Source: Lonsdalea populi
Lineage (GTDB): Bacteria; Pseudomonadota; Gammaproteobacteria; Enterobacterales; Enterobacteriaceae
Reading direction: 5' to 3'
DNA length: 64,000 nt
Assembly (NCBI RefSeq): GCF_015999465.1
Contig: NZ_CP065534.1
Coordinates: forward strand, 1,860,001-1,924,000
In this document: piece after piece, positions 9,897 through 20,040 of the stretch
How the letters are laid out: each line of letters begins with the position of its first letter
How positions within the stretch are numbered: the stretch's first letter is position 1
Position numbers and translations under genes: made by a program
Notes under the pieces: model-generated
Told to the model about the DNA's origin: nothing
The model's input: the letters and a program-made list of their open reading frames with translations, nothing else
Databases searched by the model: none

Positions 9897-10625
9897 TCAC
9901 TCCATTGCCGCCCCGCCGTTGATTTTAAAGACAATCGTCACCACCAGATTGTTAGACGGCTTGTTCTCTTCATATCGCCACTTCCGCATCGCCTGCCGGA
10001 TATCGCGCTCAAACATATTCTTCGGCTCAGCAGACAGAATACGGATGTCGCTGACGCGACCTGAACCATCGATATCAAATTGAACTTTCACCCGACCTTC
10101 CACACGCAGGGCAAAGGCCCGAGCCGGATATTCAGGCTGAGAGCGGCTCAAGGGCCGAGGGCCGCTGGCGGGTGCGCTGGCCACTGGGGCTTGACGAACC
10201 GGCGCGTTATTCGGCGCCTTCGTCGGTTCGTTGCTGGTGAAAAGTGACGCCTTAGGCACTTCAACAGGCTTCGGGTTTTCCTTTTTCTTCACCGGCTTGG
10301 GTTTCGGCTGCGGCTTGGGCTTCGGTTTGGGTTGCGGCACGGGTTCAGGGACCGCGACGGGAACCGGCACAGGCTCCGGCGGCTGAATTTCTGGCTCAGG
10401 CTCGGGTTCAGGCTGCGGCGCACTTTCCGGCTGAGGCGCAGGTGCGGCATCAACCGGTGCCGGAGCAACCAGCGTCATGGTGATAGGCTGTGGCGCCTGC
10501 TGCACCATAGCCGAGCGATTAGGCGAAGCATACAGTATGGCTGCGACCAAAGAACCGTGAAATGCCACGGAAACGATCACAGGCCATGAATAACGGCGGG
10601 TAAGGAAATTCTTTTTTTGCGGCAT
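9897..10625 (-). CDS. tonB: TonB energy transducer
   Basis: TonB links the ExbB/ExbD proton motor to outer-membrane receptors for siderophores and cobalamin. The 242-residue protein has a basic N-terminus, one membrane anchor (about residues 14-34, with the conserved SVAFHGSLVA), a long periplasmic Pro/Glu then Pro/Lys spacer (about 45-120) and a C-terminal domain with SRSQPEYPARAFALRVEG and the conserved YP motif. It is convergent with yciA and divergent from yciI. A Fur-like site sits 36 bases upstream, in line with known iron control. Confidence 0.96.
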   Translation of the reverse strand: MPQKKNFLTRRYSWPVIVSVAFHGSLVAAILYASPNRSAMVQQAPQPITMTLVAPAPVDAAPAPQPESAPQPEPEPEPEIQPPEPVPVPVAVPEPVPQPKPKPKPQPKPKPVKKKENPKPVEVPKASLFTSNEPTKAPNNAPVRQAPVASAPASGPRPLSRSQPEYPARAFALRVEGRVKVQFDIDGSGRVSDIRILSAEPKNMFERDIRQAMRKWRYEENKPSNNLVVTIVFKINGGAAME

Positions 10626-10660
10626 AGTATTACGGTGTCCTCTCAGGCCGCATCAAGTTT

Positions 10661-10683
10661 AAATGCAAATAGCAATCATATTC
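10661..10683 (-). promoter_or_regulatory. Fur box-like site upstream of tonB
   Basis: On the minus strand GAATATGATTGCTATTTGCATTT is a partial match to the 19-bp Fur consensus made of GATAAT-like hexamers. It sits between tonB and the divergent yciI, where E. coli tonB has its Fur site. The match is imperfect, so position and known regulation carry much of the weight. Confidence 0.5.
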
Positions 10684-10817
10684 AACATGAAGCCTTCTAA
10701 TTGTAAAAATAAACCCAAGAACAGAAACATTCATTTTCAAATTCAAGGGGTTGCCCTTCTCCCGACATACCGTAAGATGAACAAACAAACCGCTTCCCGA
10801 CAATGATAGGGGTCAAT

Positions 10818-11114
10818 ATGTTCTATGTTATCTTTGCAACTGACGCAGCAGACACTTCAGAGAAACGTCAGGCGTCGCGTCCAGACCATCTTGCACGACT
10901 GCAAACGCTGCGCGATCAGGGCCGTTTGTTGACCGCCGGACCACTGCCGGCCGTAGACAGCAACGATCCGGGCAGCGCCGGTTTTACCGGTTCGGTTGTG
11001 ATTGCCGACTTCCCTTCTCTGGCGGCAGCCAAAAGCTGGGCAGATGCCGATCCTTATGTCGCCGCTGACGTGTATCAGCAGGTCATCGTGAAACCATACA
11101 AACAGGTATTCTAA
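10818..11114 (+). CDS. yciI: YciI family protein
   Basis: A 98-residue ferredoxin-like-fold protein matching E. coli YciI in length and sequence ([27 protein letters not shown]). Start ATG 10818 has AGGGGTC upstream; an ATG at 10803 would add five residues. The family has a conserved His-Asp pair thought to be catalytic; no reaction is assigned in enterobacteria. E. coli has the potassium channel gene kch next to yciI; here there is only a large inverted repeat. Confidence 0.95.
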   Translation: MFYVIFATDAADTSEKRQASRPDHLARLQTLRDQGRLLTAGPLPAVDSNDPGSAGFTGSVVIADFPSLAAAKSWADADPYVAADVYQQVIVKPYKQVF

Positions 11115-11130
11115 TCGGCTAACGCTTTTA

Positions 11131-11213
11131 TTTTCAGAGAAGCATCCCACAGGCTTAATGAGTATCGTCGACGAGCCGCTCTCATCAAGCCTGTGGGATC
11201 ACTCTGGAAAAAC
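11131..11213. repeat. long imperfect inverted repeat between yciI and yciY
   Basis: ATCCCACAGGCTT (11144-11156) and AAGCCTGTGGGAT (11187-11199) pair perfectly over 13 bp. Inside them ATGAG pairs with CTCAT after one mismatch. Outside them TTTTCAGAG pairs with CTCTGGAAAA apart from one extra G. The whole arm is nearly 30 bp around a loop of roughly 17 bases. There is no T-run suited to a terminator. It may be a small non-autonomous repeat, a convergent-transcript terminator or a processed RNA; I do not recognise a named family. Confidence 0.75.
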
Positions 11214-11338
11214 ACGAGCAGCGAGCGAGCAGACACGCCAAGAATTCAGCCTCCCGCCAACGTCATGGAAGACCACCATTCGTCGGAACCTCAGGCCTGC
11301 GTTGGCGCTTTGTCGGAAAAACCTCTAGCGTCAGCAGA

Positions 11339-11515
11339 TTACCATTCGTAGGCGACAGCGTAGAGCAGCGAACGGCGCTGTTTTTTCTGCTGTAAATACC
11401 GGGCGGAGTGGATATGACGATAGCTGCGGGACTGGGCCTCCAGCCAGCGGCGCCGGCGGCGCTGAACCTGGCGTTGCATGCGCCAGCGGCTGACTTCATT
11501 AGGGCTGCGTTTCAT
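11339..11515 (-). CDS. yciY: small basic protein YciY
   Basis: A 58-residue, strongly Arg-rich protein starting [16 protein letters not shown], matching the start of E. coli YciY (57 residues) and occupying the same place, divergent from cls. The C-terminus ends YAVAYEW. Nothing is known of its function; the high Arg content (about one third of the first 40 residues) suggests nucleic-acid or membrane contact. It was called from its own reading frame, since it is shorter than typical ORF cutoffs. Confidence 0.85.
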   Translation of the reverse strand: MKRSPNEVSRWRMQRQVQRRRRRWLEAQSRSYRHIHSARYLQQKKQRRSLLYAVAYEW

Positions 11516-11711
11516 GAAAGACTCTTTTGTCAGGAAGCAGAACGACGCACATTATACCCGCCCGCATCATCCAAGTCGCCTTTGCGTTTTTCATCCCGTA
11601 TTGCCTTCAGACGTCGTCTATTCTATTCAGACTCAAGACATTTCCTCTTTCGGTCAACTATGCGTACACTTTGCTGATAAGCATTCGCTGAAGGAAACGG
11701 TGCGCTTTGCC

Positions 11712-13172
11712 ATGACAACTTTTTATACGGTATTGAGCTGGATGTTGGTATTCAGCTATTGGCTGTTAATTGCCAGCGTCACGCTACGCATTTTAATGAA
11801 GCGACGGACTGTTCCCTCCGCCATGGCCTGGCTGCTGGTGATTTTTATTCTTCCGCTTTTCGGCATCGTCGCCTATCTGTCTTTCGGCGAACTGCATCTG
11901 GGTAAACAACGCGCCGAACGCGCCCGCAAAATGTGGCCATCCACCGCAAAGTGGCTGCGAGAACTCAAAAGTTACAGCCGAATTTTCGCCACCGAAAACA
12001 GTGAAGTTGCGAGCGCCCTGTTTCAACTCTGTGAGCGGCGTCAGGGGATCGCCGGCGTCAAAGGCAACCAGCTACAGCTCATCACGTCCTTTCCCGAGAC
12101 CATCAAAGCATTGGTACGCGACATTGAACTCGCGCGCACCAACGTCGAAATGGTGTTTTATATCTGGCAACAGGGCGGACTCGTCGATGAAGTCATGGCC
12201 GCATTGCAAACGGCGGCAAAACGTGGCGTCCATTGCCGCGTTCTGCTGGACTCCGCGGGCAGCAGAACCTTTCTGCGCAGCAGATGCCCGGACATCCTGC
12301 GCTCCTCTGGCATTGAGGTGGTCGAAGCGCTGCGGGTAAATATTTTTCGTGCGTTCCTGCGCAGAATGGATTTACGTCAGCACCGCAAGGTCATTCTGAT
12401 CGATAACCGCATTGCTTATACCGGTAGTATGAACATGGTCGATCCTCGCTACTTCAAGCAGAATGCCGGCGTCGGTCAGTGGATCGACCTGATGGTGCGC
12501 GCGGAAGGGCCAGCAGCCACCACGATGGGTGTGATTTACAGTTGCGACTGGGAGATGGAAACCGGCGAACGCGTGCTGCCGCCACCGCCGGACGTCAATA
12601 TCATGCCGTTTGAGCAAGAGCGCGGCCACACCATTCAGGTGATTGCCTCCGGGCCCGGCTACCCCGAGGACATGATCCATCAGGCGCTTCTGATTTCGGT
12701 TTACGCCGCGCGTCGCCGTCTGATTATGACGACGCCCTACTTCGTTCCGAGTGACGATTTGCTGCATGCCATCTGTACCGCGGCACAGCGAGGCGTAGAC
12801 GTCAGCATTATCGTGCCGCACAAAAACGACTCGGTCCTGGTGGGATGGGCCTGTAAGGCCTTTTTCAGCGAACTACTCAATGCCGGGGTGAAAATTTATC
12901 AATTCCAGGGCGGCCTGCTGCATACCAAAAGCGTACTGGTCGACGATCAACTGTGCTTAGTCGGCACCGTCAATCTCGACATGCGCAGTTTGTGGCTCAA
13001 TTTCGAAATCACGATGGTAATCGACGATGCGGACTTCGGCAGTGATTTAGCCTGTGTTCAGGATGACTACTTCGCCCGTTCGCGCCTGTTGGACGAGGAG
13101 AAATGGCAGAAAAGGCCCTATTGGCAGCGTATCGTTGAGCGCCTGTTCTACTTTTTCAGCCCGCTGCTGTAA
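11712..13172 (+). CDS. cls: cardiolipin synthase A
   Basis: The enzyme condenses two phosphatidylglycerols into cardiolipin at the inner membrane. The 486-residue protein from ATG 11712 has exactly the E. coli ClsA length; the frame is open upstream but that extension overlaps yciY and lacks homology. Two N-terminal membrane helices (about 5-25 and 38-58) are followed by two phospholipase-D HKD motifs, [18 protein letters not shown] and [18 protein letters not shown]. The C-terminus FYFFSPLL matches the family. yciU follows after 55 bases. Confidence 0.97.
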   Translation: MTTFYTVLSWMLVFSYWLLIASVTLRILMKRRTVPSAMAWLLVIFILPLFGIVAYLSFGELHLGKQRAERARKMWPSTAKWLRELKSYSRIFATENSEVASALFQLCERRQGIAGVKGNQLQLITSFPETIKALVRDIELARTNVEMVFYIWQQGGLVDEVMAALQTAAKRGVHCRVLLDSAGSRTFLRSRCPDILRSSGIEVVEALRVNIFRAFLRRMDLRQHRKVILIDNRIAYTGSMNMVDPRYFKQNAGVGQWIDLMVRAEGPAATTMGVIYSCDWEMETGERVLPPPPDVNIMPFEQERGHTIQVIASGPGYPEDMIHQALLISVYAARRRLIMTTPYFVPSDDLLHAICTAAQRGVDVSIIVPHKNDSVLVGWACKAFFSELLNAGVKIYQFQGGLLHTKSVLVDDQLCLVGTVNLDMRSLWLNFEITMVIDDADFGSDLACVQDDYFARSRLLDEEKWQKRPYWQRIVERLFYFFSPLL

Positions 13173-13227
13173 ACCACGCCCCCTTCATGGTCTAATAACC
13201 CGCCTTGTGGATGAATAGGACTGTCTC

Positions 13228-13551
13228 ATGGATTTAAATAACCGCCTGACCGAAGACGAAGCGCTGGAGCAGGCATACGACATCTTTCTGGAATTAGCCC
13301 CGGATAATCTCGACCCCGCAGACATCTTACTGTTTAATTTGCAATTTGAAGAACGCGGCGGCGCCGAACTGTTTGACCCGTCAGAAGACTGGCAGGATCA
13401 CGTCGATTTCGATCTGAATCCGGACTTCTTCTGCGAAGTCGTGATCGGCCTGGCCGAGAGCGAGGACGCGGAAATTAATGATGTGTTCGCCCGCGTGCTG
13501 ATTTGCCGCGAAAAAGACCATAAGCTGTGCCACATTTTGTGGAAAGCGTAA
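13228..13551 (+). CDS. yciU: YciU/HI1450-type acidic protein (putative dsDNA mimic)
   Basis: A 107-residue, very acidic protein (Asp/Glu-rich throughout) matching the YciU/UPF0263 family. The Haemophilus homologue HI1450 was proposed from its structure to mimic double-stranded DNA; a partner here is unknown. The start follows ATAGGACTGTCTC. It is convergent with oppF, 155 bases away; that gap holds the perfect 14-bp palindrome ACTCAGGCCTGAGT. Confidence 0.92.
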   Translation: MDLNNRLTEDEALEQAYDIFLELAPDNLDPADILLFNLQFEERGGAELFDPSEDWQDHVDFDLNPDFFCEVVIGLAESEDAEINDVFARVLICREKDHKLCHILWKA

Positions 13552-13663
13552 TTCCTCTTTTCGGTGCCACTCAGGCCTGAGTCAGGCCGCCACTATCTCC
13601 GCGAGACGCTGCCACGTAAGCCCCTGACCTATTCTGTATGACGACAGATCGCCAGGCGGCGAC

Positions 13664-13691
13664 AGACTCTCGCTGCCGACGGGGAGAGTCT
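13664..13691 (-). terminator. possible oppF 3' hairpin
   Basis: AGACTCTC (13664-13671) and GAGAGTCT (13684-13691) pair perfectly around a 12-base loop, 15 bases after the oppF stop. There is no T-run on the minus strand, so it may stabilise the mRNA end rather than terminate by itself. Confidence 0.45.
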
Positions 13692-13706
13692 AGCGCAAAC
13701 TGAGAG

Positions 13707-14711
13707 TTACGATAACGACTCCACTTTCAGACAAGAGACCGCGTGGTCAATCCCCCCCTCCAATTGCGGACGCGTTTGGCTGCACTCAGGTCCGACTATC
13801 GGACAACGTGTACGGAATACGCAGCCTGACGGCGGATTGATGGGTGATGGGAGATCCCCTTCCAGCAATTGAATCTGCTTGTTGCGCTCTTTGTCCGGAT
13901 CCGGGATCGGCACTGCGGACATCAGCGCCCTTGTGTAGGGGTGCAGAGGATTGCGGTATAGCGCGCTGTCCTTCCCCAGCTCCACCGCATGTCCCAGATA
14001 CATGACCAGAACGCGGTCGGAAATGTGCTTCACCACCGAAAGGTCATGAGCGATGAATATCAGTGCCAGCCCCATCTCCCGCTGCAACTGCTGCAACAGA
14101 TTCACCACCTGTGCTTGTATAGACACATCCAGCGCGGAAACCGGTTCGTCGCAGATAATCAGTTTGGGCTGCAAAATTATCGCCCGAGCGATGCCGATGC
14201 GTTGGCATTGGCCGCCGGAAAACTCATGCGGATAGCGGTTGATGTGACTCGGCAGGAGTCCAACCTTGCTCATCATCGCTTTGACCCGCTCTTTGACCTC
14301 CGATCGGGAATGCGCCGGACGATAGGTTCTCAGTGGTTCGGCGATGATTTCACCCACCGTCATACGAGGATTCAGCGACGCCAGCGGGTCCTGAAATATC
14401 ATCTGGATATCACTGCGCGCATCATGCCATTGCCGGTCGTTGAATCCCTGCAGATCCTGCCCCAGCCAGCTGATTCGGCCGCCACTGGCCTTAACCAGAC
14501 CGATGATGGCTCGCGCCAATGTCGATTTGCCGCATCCGGACTCACCCACAATGCCCAGCGTTTCCCCTTCATAGAGACGAAATGAGACGCCGTCCACCGC
14601 TTTTAATTTTTGGGACGGCTGCCAGAACCCCTGTTTTTCGCTGCGCACATCGAAATGGACTTTCAGGCAATCGACCTCCAGCAGCGTCTTACGTTGTTCC
14701 ACCGAAATCAT
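13707..14711 (-). CDS. oppF: oligopeptide ABC transporter ATP-binding protein OppF
   Basis: One of two ATPases driving the Opp importer. The 334-residue protein from ATG 14711 equals E. coli OppF; longer in-frame starts overlap oppD. It has Walker [10 protein letters not shown], signature [14 protein letters not shown], Walker [13 protein letters not shown], and the C-terminal oligopeptide/dipeptide extension with a Cys cluster ([14 protein letters not shown]) that may hold an iron-sulphur centre in this subfamily. The start overlaps the oppD stop (ATGA), giving translational coupling. Confidence 0.97.
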   Translation of the reverse strand: MISVEQRKTLLEVDCLKVHFDVRSEKQGFWQPSQKLKAVDGVSFRLYEGETLGIVGESGCGKSTLARAIIGLVKASGGRISWLGQDLQGFNDRQWHDARSDIQMIFQDPLASLNPRMTVGEIIAEPLRTYRPAHSRSEVKERVKAMMSKVGLLPSHINRYPHEFSGGQCQRIGIARAIILQPKLIICDEPVSALDVSIQAQVVNLLQQLQREMGLALIFIAHDLSVVKHISDRVLVMYLGHAVELGKDSALYRNPLHPYTRALMSAVPIPDPDKERNKQIQLLEGDLPSPINPPSGCVFRTRCPIVGPECSQTRPQLEGGIDHAVSCLKVESLS

Positions 14712-15700
14712 AGCGCCATCTCCTCTACACGGCGGAAGCAAGCACGCATCCGCCCTACCTCGAATTCGGTCAATGCCGGCGTCTGCACACACTCCGGCTG
14801 GGAGTACGGACAACGCGGCTGGAAAGGACAGCCTAACGGCAAACGGAGTAAGTTCGGTGGATTACCGGGGATAGTCGCCAGCACCTCATTCTCCACATCC
14901 AGTCGCGGCACCGCATTTAGAAGTCCTACCGAATAAGGATGCGTCGGCGTATAGAATATGTCGCGCGCAGAACCGTATTCCATCGTGCGCCCGGCATACA
15001 TCACCAACACCTTGTCGCAGATCCCTGCAACCACGCCAAGATCGTGCGTGATCATAATAATGGCGGTGTTGAACTCTCGCTGTAGTTCGCCGAGCAGCGT
15101 CATGATCTGTGCCTGCACGGTCACATCCAGCGCCGTCGTGGGCTCATCGGCAATCAGCAGTTTAGGCCGGCATAACAAGGCCATAGCAATCATCACGCGC
15201 TGGCGCATTCCACCGGAAAATTCGTGCGGAAACATACGCATTCGCTTTTTCGCTTCCGGCATTTTCACCGCATCCAGCATCTGTACCGACTGTGCGAAAG
15301 CGTCGCGTTGACTCAGCTTTTTGTGCAAAATCAGGACTTCCATCAACTGCTCGCCCACACGCATGTAGGGATTCAGGGAGGTCATCGGGTCCTGAAAAAT
15401 CATGGCGATCTCTTGGGCGCGCAGGCGATTGAGCTGATGCTCTGGTAGGTTCAATATCTCGCGCCCATCAAAGCGCGCGGAACCGCTCACCTTTCCGTTG
15501 ACCGCCAACAGCCCCATCAGCGCAAAAGCCGTCTGCGACTTTCCGGAACCGGATTCGCCCACAATACCAAGCGTTTCGCCTGCATTCAGTGAGAAGTTAA
15601 GGTCATTCACCGCCGTGGCCACGCCATCCGGCGTATTAAAAACCACCCGCAGGTCGTTGACGCTTAGCAGCGGTTCGCGGGGTTGTGTCGTTGTCGTCAT
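14708..15700 (-). CDS. oppD: oligopeptide ABC transporter ATP-binding protein OppD
   Basis: A 330-residue ATPase partner of OppF. Walker [11 protein letters not shown], signature [17 protein letters not shown], Walker [13 protein letters not shown] and the H-loop [11 protein letters not shown] are all present. The Cys-rich tail [14 protein letters not shown] matches the peptide-transporter subfamily. It lies 11 bases after oppC. Confidence 0.97.
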   Translation of the reverse strand: MTTTTQPREPLLSVNDLRVVFNTPDGVATAVNDLNFSLNAGETLGIVGESGSGKSQTAFALMGLLAVNGKVSGSARFDGREILNLPEHQLNRLRAQEIAMIFQDPMTSLNPYMRVGEQLMEVLILHKKLSQRDAFAQSVQMLDAVKMPEAKKRMRMFPHEFSGGMRQRVMIAMALLCRPKLLIADEPTTALDVTVQAQIMTLLGELQREFNTAIIMITHDLGVVAGICDKVLVMYAGRTMEYGSARDIFYTPTHPYSVGLLNAVPRLDVENEVLATIPGNPPNLLRLPLGCPFQPRCPYSQPECVQTPALTEFEVGRMRACFRRVEEMAL

Positions 15701-15711
15701 CGCGACTCTCC

Positions 15712-16620
15712 TCAGCGGTCTTTCGGATCGAGGGCGTCACGTAAGCCATCGCCGATAAAATTGAAACAGAACAGAGTCACCACCAGGAAACCCGCCGGGT
15801 AAAACAGCAGCCAGGGCGCCACCTCCATCGAGTTGGCGCCGTCGTTCAAGAGCGCGCCCCAACTGCTCATGGGCTCTTGCGTGCCCAATCCCAGGAAGCT
15901 TAGAAAGGATTCAAACAGGATCATGTTGGGCACCAGCAGCGAGGCATACACCACCACCACGCCCAATACGTTCGGGATGATATGCCTGAGGACGATGCCG
16001 CGCGTCGAGACCCCGCCGACCAAGGCAGCTTCGATAAACTCTTTCCGTTTGAGGCTCAGCGTCTGGCCCCGGACGATGCGCGCCATATCCAGCCAGGACA
16101 CCATACCGATGGCCACGAAAATCAGCAGCATGTTCTGCCCGAAAAACGTCACCAGAAGAATAACGAAAAACATAAAAGGAAATGAGTTGAGGATTTCCAA
16201 GATACGCATCATGACCGAATCGACGGCACCGCCTATATAGCCGGACAATGCGCCATACAGCGTACCTACCACGACCGCGACCAACGCCGCAGCCACACCC
16301 ACCATCAGCGATATCCGACCGCCGACGGCCACGCGTACCAGCAAATCACGTCCCGATGAGTCCGTACCGAAATAGTGTCCACTCGCTATATCTGGCGCGG
16401 ATGACATCATGTTCCAATCCGTATCATCATAACTAAACGAAGAAGACTGCGGCGCGAACGCCACAAACAGCGTGATCAATAGCAGCAACAGAAGGCTCGT
16501 CAGCGCCGCGCGATTGTGAATGAAACGGCGACGCGCGTCCTGCCATAGACTGCGGCCTTCCACATCCAGTTGTTCGCTAAAGCGGTCCAACGCGTCACGA
16601 TTTTTTTTATTCCAAAACAT
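15712..16620 (-). CDS. oppC: oligopeptide transporter permease OppC
   Basis: A 302-residue inner-membrane permease with an N-terminal cytoplasmic stretch, a first span around residues 37-55 and a periplasmic loop, then five more spans. The EAA coupling loop ([21 protein letters not shown]) that contacts the ATPases is at about 195-215. The [12 protein letters not shown] motif is typical of DppC/OppC proteins. It lies 12 bases after oppB. Confidence 0.97.
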   Translation of the reverse strand: MFWNKKNRDALDRFSEQLDVEGRSLWQDARRRFIHNRAALTSLLLLLLITLFVAFAPQSSSFSYDDTDWNMMSSAPDIASGHYFGTDSSGRDLLVRVAVGGRISLMVGVAAALVAVVVGTLYGALSGYIGGAVDSVMMRILEILNSFPFMFFVILLVTFFGQNMLLIFVAIGMVSWLDMARIVRGQTLSLKRKEFIEAALVGGVSTRGIVLRHIIPNVLGVVVVYASLLVPNMILFESFLSFLGLGTQEPMSSWGALLNDGANSMEVAPWLLFYPAGFLVVTLFCFNFIGDGLRDALDPKDR

Positions 16621-16632
16621 CTGCGCCTCGAC

Positions 16633-17553
16633 TTAATAGCGAATCTTGGGGTCGATTACCGCGTAAAGCACGTCAATAATCGCGTTAAACAAAATGGTCA
16701 GCGCCCCGACCAAAATGGTCAGACTCAGCACCAACGAATAGTCACGGTTCAGAGCGCCATTGACGAACAGTTGGCCGATACCCGGCAGGCCGAAAATAGT
16801 CTCAATGACCATCGACCCCGTGATGATGCCGACGAATGCAGGCCCCATGTAGGACAACACCGGTAGCAATGCCGGTTTCAGAGCATGGCGCAGGATAATC
16901 TTGCGCAAAGGCAATCCTTTGGCGCGCGCGGTGCGAATAAAGTTTGAGTGCAGCACTTCAATCATGGAACCGCGCGTAATGCGGGCGATACTGGCGATAT
17001 AAGAAAGTGACAGCGCGACCATCGGCAAAATGATGTACCTGGGCATCCCGCCATTCCAACCGCCACCCGGCAACCATTTCAGCATAATCGCGAAGACCAG
17101 CACCAGCAGAGGAGCCACGACAAAGCTCGGGATCACGACGCCCGTCATCGCAAATCCCATCACCGTAAAGTCCCATTTCCCATTCTGATTCAGCGCGGCC
17201 ACCACACCGGCGGACACGCCCAAAATGATAGCCAGCAAAAACGCAGCGGCGCCGAGCTTGGCTGATACAGGAAAAGCGCGTAGCACCAGGTCGTTCACCG
17301 AATAGTCTTTGTATTTGAATGATGGCCCGAAATCCCCGTGCGCAAGCTGCGCTAAATAACGCCCATACTGCGTGAGAATGGGATCGTTCAGATGGTATTT
17401 AGCCTCGATATTGGCCATGACTTCCGGCGGAAGATTGCGCTCACCGGTGAAAGGACTGCCGGGGGCAAGCCGCATCATGAAGAAAGAGATAGTGATAAGT
17501 ACGAAGAGTGTCGGTATCGCTTCCAGAAACCGACGCAGAATAAATTTAAGCAT
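16633..17553 (-). CDS. oppB: oligopeptide transporter permease OppB
   Basis: A 306-residue permease with six predicted spans and the conserved start MLKFILRRFLEAIPTLF. The EAA loop is ARAKGLPLRKIILRHALKP. It forms the translocation pore with OppC. AAGG precedes the ATG. It is separated from oppA by 82 bases containing a hairpin, which probably explains higher oppA expression. Confidence 0.97.
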   Translation of the reverse strand: MLKFILRRFLEAIPTLFVLITISFFMMRLAPGSPFTGERNLPPEVMANIEAKYHLNDPILTQYGRYLAQLAHGDFGPSFKYKDYSVNDLVLRAFPVSAKLGAAAFLLAIILGVSAGVVAALNQNGKWDFTVMGFAMTGVVIPSFVVAPLLVLVFAIMLKWLPGGGWNGGMPRYIILPMVALSLSYIASIARITRGSMIEVLHSNFIRTARAKGLPLRKIILRHALKPALLPVLSYMGPAFVGIITGSMVIETIFGLPGIGQLFVNGALNRDYSLVLSLTILVGALTILFNAIIDVLYAVIDPKIRY

Positions 17554-17603
17554 GAGCCTTACCTATCAAACCGGTCAAAAAACGGTTTTTTATTATTGCA
17601 AGA

Positions 17604-17627
17604 CTGCCGCCCATCATGGCACGGCAG
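17604..17627 (-). terminator. oppA-oppB intercistronic hairpin
   Basis: On the minus strand CTGCCG, a 12-base loop and CGGCAG lie 9 bases after the oppA stop, followed further on by an AT-rich A6/T6 stretch (about 17578-17595). In opp operons such a structure partly stops or protects transcripts so that the binding protein is made in excess. No immediate T-run, so full termination is unlikely. Confidence 0.5.
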
Positions 17628-17635
17628 CAATGAGC

Positions 17636-19273
17636 TTAGTGTTTGATAATGTAAAGATCTTTCACTTTCACATTGTCCAGAGGATCTTTCCCGGTCAATC
17701 CACCGACATACGGTTTAACCAACCGCAGATTGGCGTAATGATAAATCGGTGCGATCGTCGCATCTTTATCCAACTGCGCTTCAGCCTGCTGATAAAACCC
17801 GGCCCGTTCGGCATCGGTTTTCGCCGCCAGCGCTTTATCCATAAATTGGTCGAACTGCGAACTATTGTAGTGCGAGGTATTATTGCTGCTGTTGGATACC
17901 ATGCTGTTTAAAAAGCCGGACGGTTCATTGTAATCGGCACACCAGCCTCCACGCGCCAGGTCATAATTTCCCTGATGACGATTATCAAGAAAGGTTTTCC
18001 ATTCCTGATTTTCCAGTTTTACGTTGACGCCGATATTTTTTTTCCAGATGGAGGCCGCCGCGATCGACATTTTCTTATGCAGATCGGAGGTGTTGTACAG
18101 GAGTGACAACGTCAGCGGTTTTTCGGCGCTATAGCCGGCTTCTGCCAGTAATTTCTTTGCTTCTTCGTTACGTTTCTGCTGAGACCATGTCGCCCACTCC
18201 GGTTTTAGCACGGTCATGCCGTCGATATATGGCGGGGTATACCCATAGGCTGGCGTATCGCCCTGATTCTTCACTTTGTTGGTCAGAATGTTTTGATCCA
18301 GCCCCAGCCGCAGCGCGTTGCGGACTCTGACGTCGTTGAACGGCGCTTTCTGATTGTTGATTTCGAAGTAATAGGTGCACAAATAGGGGTCGGCGTGAAC
18401 CTCGTTCGGAATCTCCTTTTTCAGCATCTGGAACAGTTCGATGGGCAGGTAGTTGTAGGTCATGTCGATTTCGCCGCTGCGATAGCGGTTGACGTCGGTC
18501 ACTTCAGAACTGATCGGAAGATAGGTCACCTTGTTGATGACGGTGCGCGCGTTGTCCCAGTAATCAGGGTTTCGCTCCAGCACGATCTTCTCGTTGACGA
18601 TCCACTCTTTCAGCTTATAGGCGCCGTTACCGACCCAGTTCGCGGGCTGCGTCCATTTTTCGCCGAATTTTTCGACGGCCTTTTTATGGACCGGGAACGT
18701 CGCCGGATAGACCAGCAGTTTATAGAAATACGGGACGGGCTGACTTAACGTGACCTGCAGCGTGTGATCATCCAACGCCTTTACGCCCAACGCATCAGTG
18801 GGCTTTTTACCAGCAACCACATCGTCGATATTGACGATATGACCGAATTGCAGGTAGGAGGCATAGGGAGATGCCGTTTTAGGATCGGTCACTCGTCGCC
18901 AACCATACACAAAATCATCTGCGGTCACCGGGTCCCCATTTGACCAACGGGCATCCTTTCGCAGATGAAAGGTCCAGACCGTGAAGTTCTCGTTATCCCA
19001 GCTTTCCGCCACGCCAGGAATGATCTTCCCGTCAGGATCGGTATTGACCAGTCCTTCCAGCAGATCGCGCGACACATTGGTTTCAGGTACGCCTTCAATT
19101 TTATGCGGATCTAATGACGCAACTTCTGCGCCGTTATTTCGCACCAACTCCTGCTTTTCCGCCAGTTGCACGCCGGTAGGAACCACGGCAGCCCAGTTCG
19201 ACATTGATATCAATGCGCTAAACATGCCCAGTGCAATTATGACCAACCGCGGTTTTGATCTGAGTTTTGCCAT
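17636..19273 (-). CDS. oppA: periplasmic oligopeptide-binding protein OppA
   Basis: The substrate-binding component that captures peptides of two to five residues and hands them to OppBC. The 545-residue precursor begins at ATG 19273 (MAKLRSKPRLVIIAL) with AGGAG 12 bases upstream. The signal peptide probably ends after SNWA near residue 28. Conserved blocks LVRNNGAEVASLDPHKIEG, DLYIIKH (C-terminus) and WCADYNEP match OppA. The C/A-rich sequence CACAATCAACA next to the start resembles targets of the GcvB small RNA, a known repressor of oppA in relatives (inference here). Confidence 0.96.
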   Translation of the reverse strand: MAKLRSKPRLVIIALGMFSALISMSNWAAVVPTGVQLAEKQELVRNNGAEVASLDPHKIEGVPETNVSRDLLEGLVNTDPDGKIIPGVAESWDNENFTVWTFHLRKDARWSNGDPVTADDFVYGWRRVTDPKTASPYASYLQFGHIVNIDDVVAGKKPTDALGVKALDDHTLQVTLSQPVPYFYKLLVYPATFPVHKKAVEKFGEKWTQPANWVGNGAYKLKEWIVNEKIVLERNPDYWDNARTVINKVTYLPISSEVTDVNRYRSGEIDMTYNYLPIELFQMLKKEIPNEVHADPYLCTYYFEINNQKAPFNDVRVRNALRLGLDQNILTNKVKNQGDTPAYGYTPPYIDGMTVLKPEWATWSQQKRNEEAKKLLAEAGYSAEKPLTLSLLYNTSDLHKKMSIAAASIWKKNIGVNVKLENQEWKTFLDNRHQGNYDLARGGWCADYNEPSGFLNSMVSNSSNNTSHYNSSQFDQFMDKALAAKTDAERAGFYQQAEAQLDKDATIAPIYHYANLRLVKPYVGGLTGKDPLDNVKVKDLYIIKH

Positions 19274-19968
19274 TGTTGATTGTGCTCCTGTTTGACTTTT
19301 CTCATTGCACAACATCTACTCAAGCTGCGGTGCTTACAGGAAACGAGCCTGATTGCCACCACGCGCCAGGTCCTGGAGTTCATCATAAAGGAACGAGATA
19401 CGTCACTTACCAACGAAATCCGTCCAGTAGAGTAGTCTCCGTCATGCGTCTACCCAAACCTTGCCATTTACAGGGAAACGTAACGGTTTACCACACCGCC
19501 GATGCATCCTGCCTCCCCCTGAAAAAACCCAAAAATAACCGGCATCGTAAGTTAAAATTAACTTACCTTTATTAATGATTAAACGCCTAATCAAGCCGAA
19601 CGTAGCAAAAGAATGACACTTCGCCAATAGAATTCACGCGCTGTTACGTAATTTTCTTTCATGAGAAAGATATGCGTAAAAACCGAACGACACCGTCAAC
19701 TGCCCCTCTAAAATAATAGCTTTATATAGGTCATGTTTTATATAAAACAGGACATCAGCCTGCCATAAGAAAGGGTTGTCACTGGTTTTACGTATTTAAT
19801 TTCACAGACTCAATGTGTCAGTTTTGACAATCATTCGTCATTGCCTGTGGGAATAATCACAAAAATAAGGGAATACGCGCTCTACTCCACGCGATAACGT
19901 TGATGCTAATACATTAATTTCTTCCCTTTCACCTTAACAGACCATTAATTATTTTTATATTTTCATAT
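19274..19968. other. gene-free region upstream of oppA
   Basis: About 0.7 kb, AT-rich especially from 19590 to 19960, with no credible gene in either strand. It must hold the oppA promoter and long 5' UTR on the minus strand; I could not fix a -35/-10 pair with confidence. Short palindromes such as TTTTATATAAAA (19735-19746) are present. Its base composition is in keeping with control by nucleoid proteins. Confidence 0.6.
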
Positions 19969-20000
19969 AAAAAACCGGCTGCCGCATTGCGACAACCGGT
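19969..20000 (-). terminator. intrinsic terminator after ychE
   Basis: On the minus strand ACCGGTTGTCGC pairs with GCGGCAGCCGGT around a short loop (two G-U pairs) and is followed by six T residues. It lies 40 bases after the ychE stop. Confidence 0.92.
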
Positions 20001-20040
20001 AAGACAAGTGAGCCTATCACTAGGATAAGATAGACGGTGC

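Noticed and set aside
10332..10589. 85-codon Arg-rich ORF opposite tonB
   Set aside because: It is the antisense shadow of the Pro-rich spacer of TonB; its Arg/Leu bias reflects the CCG/CCA repeats.
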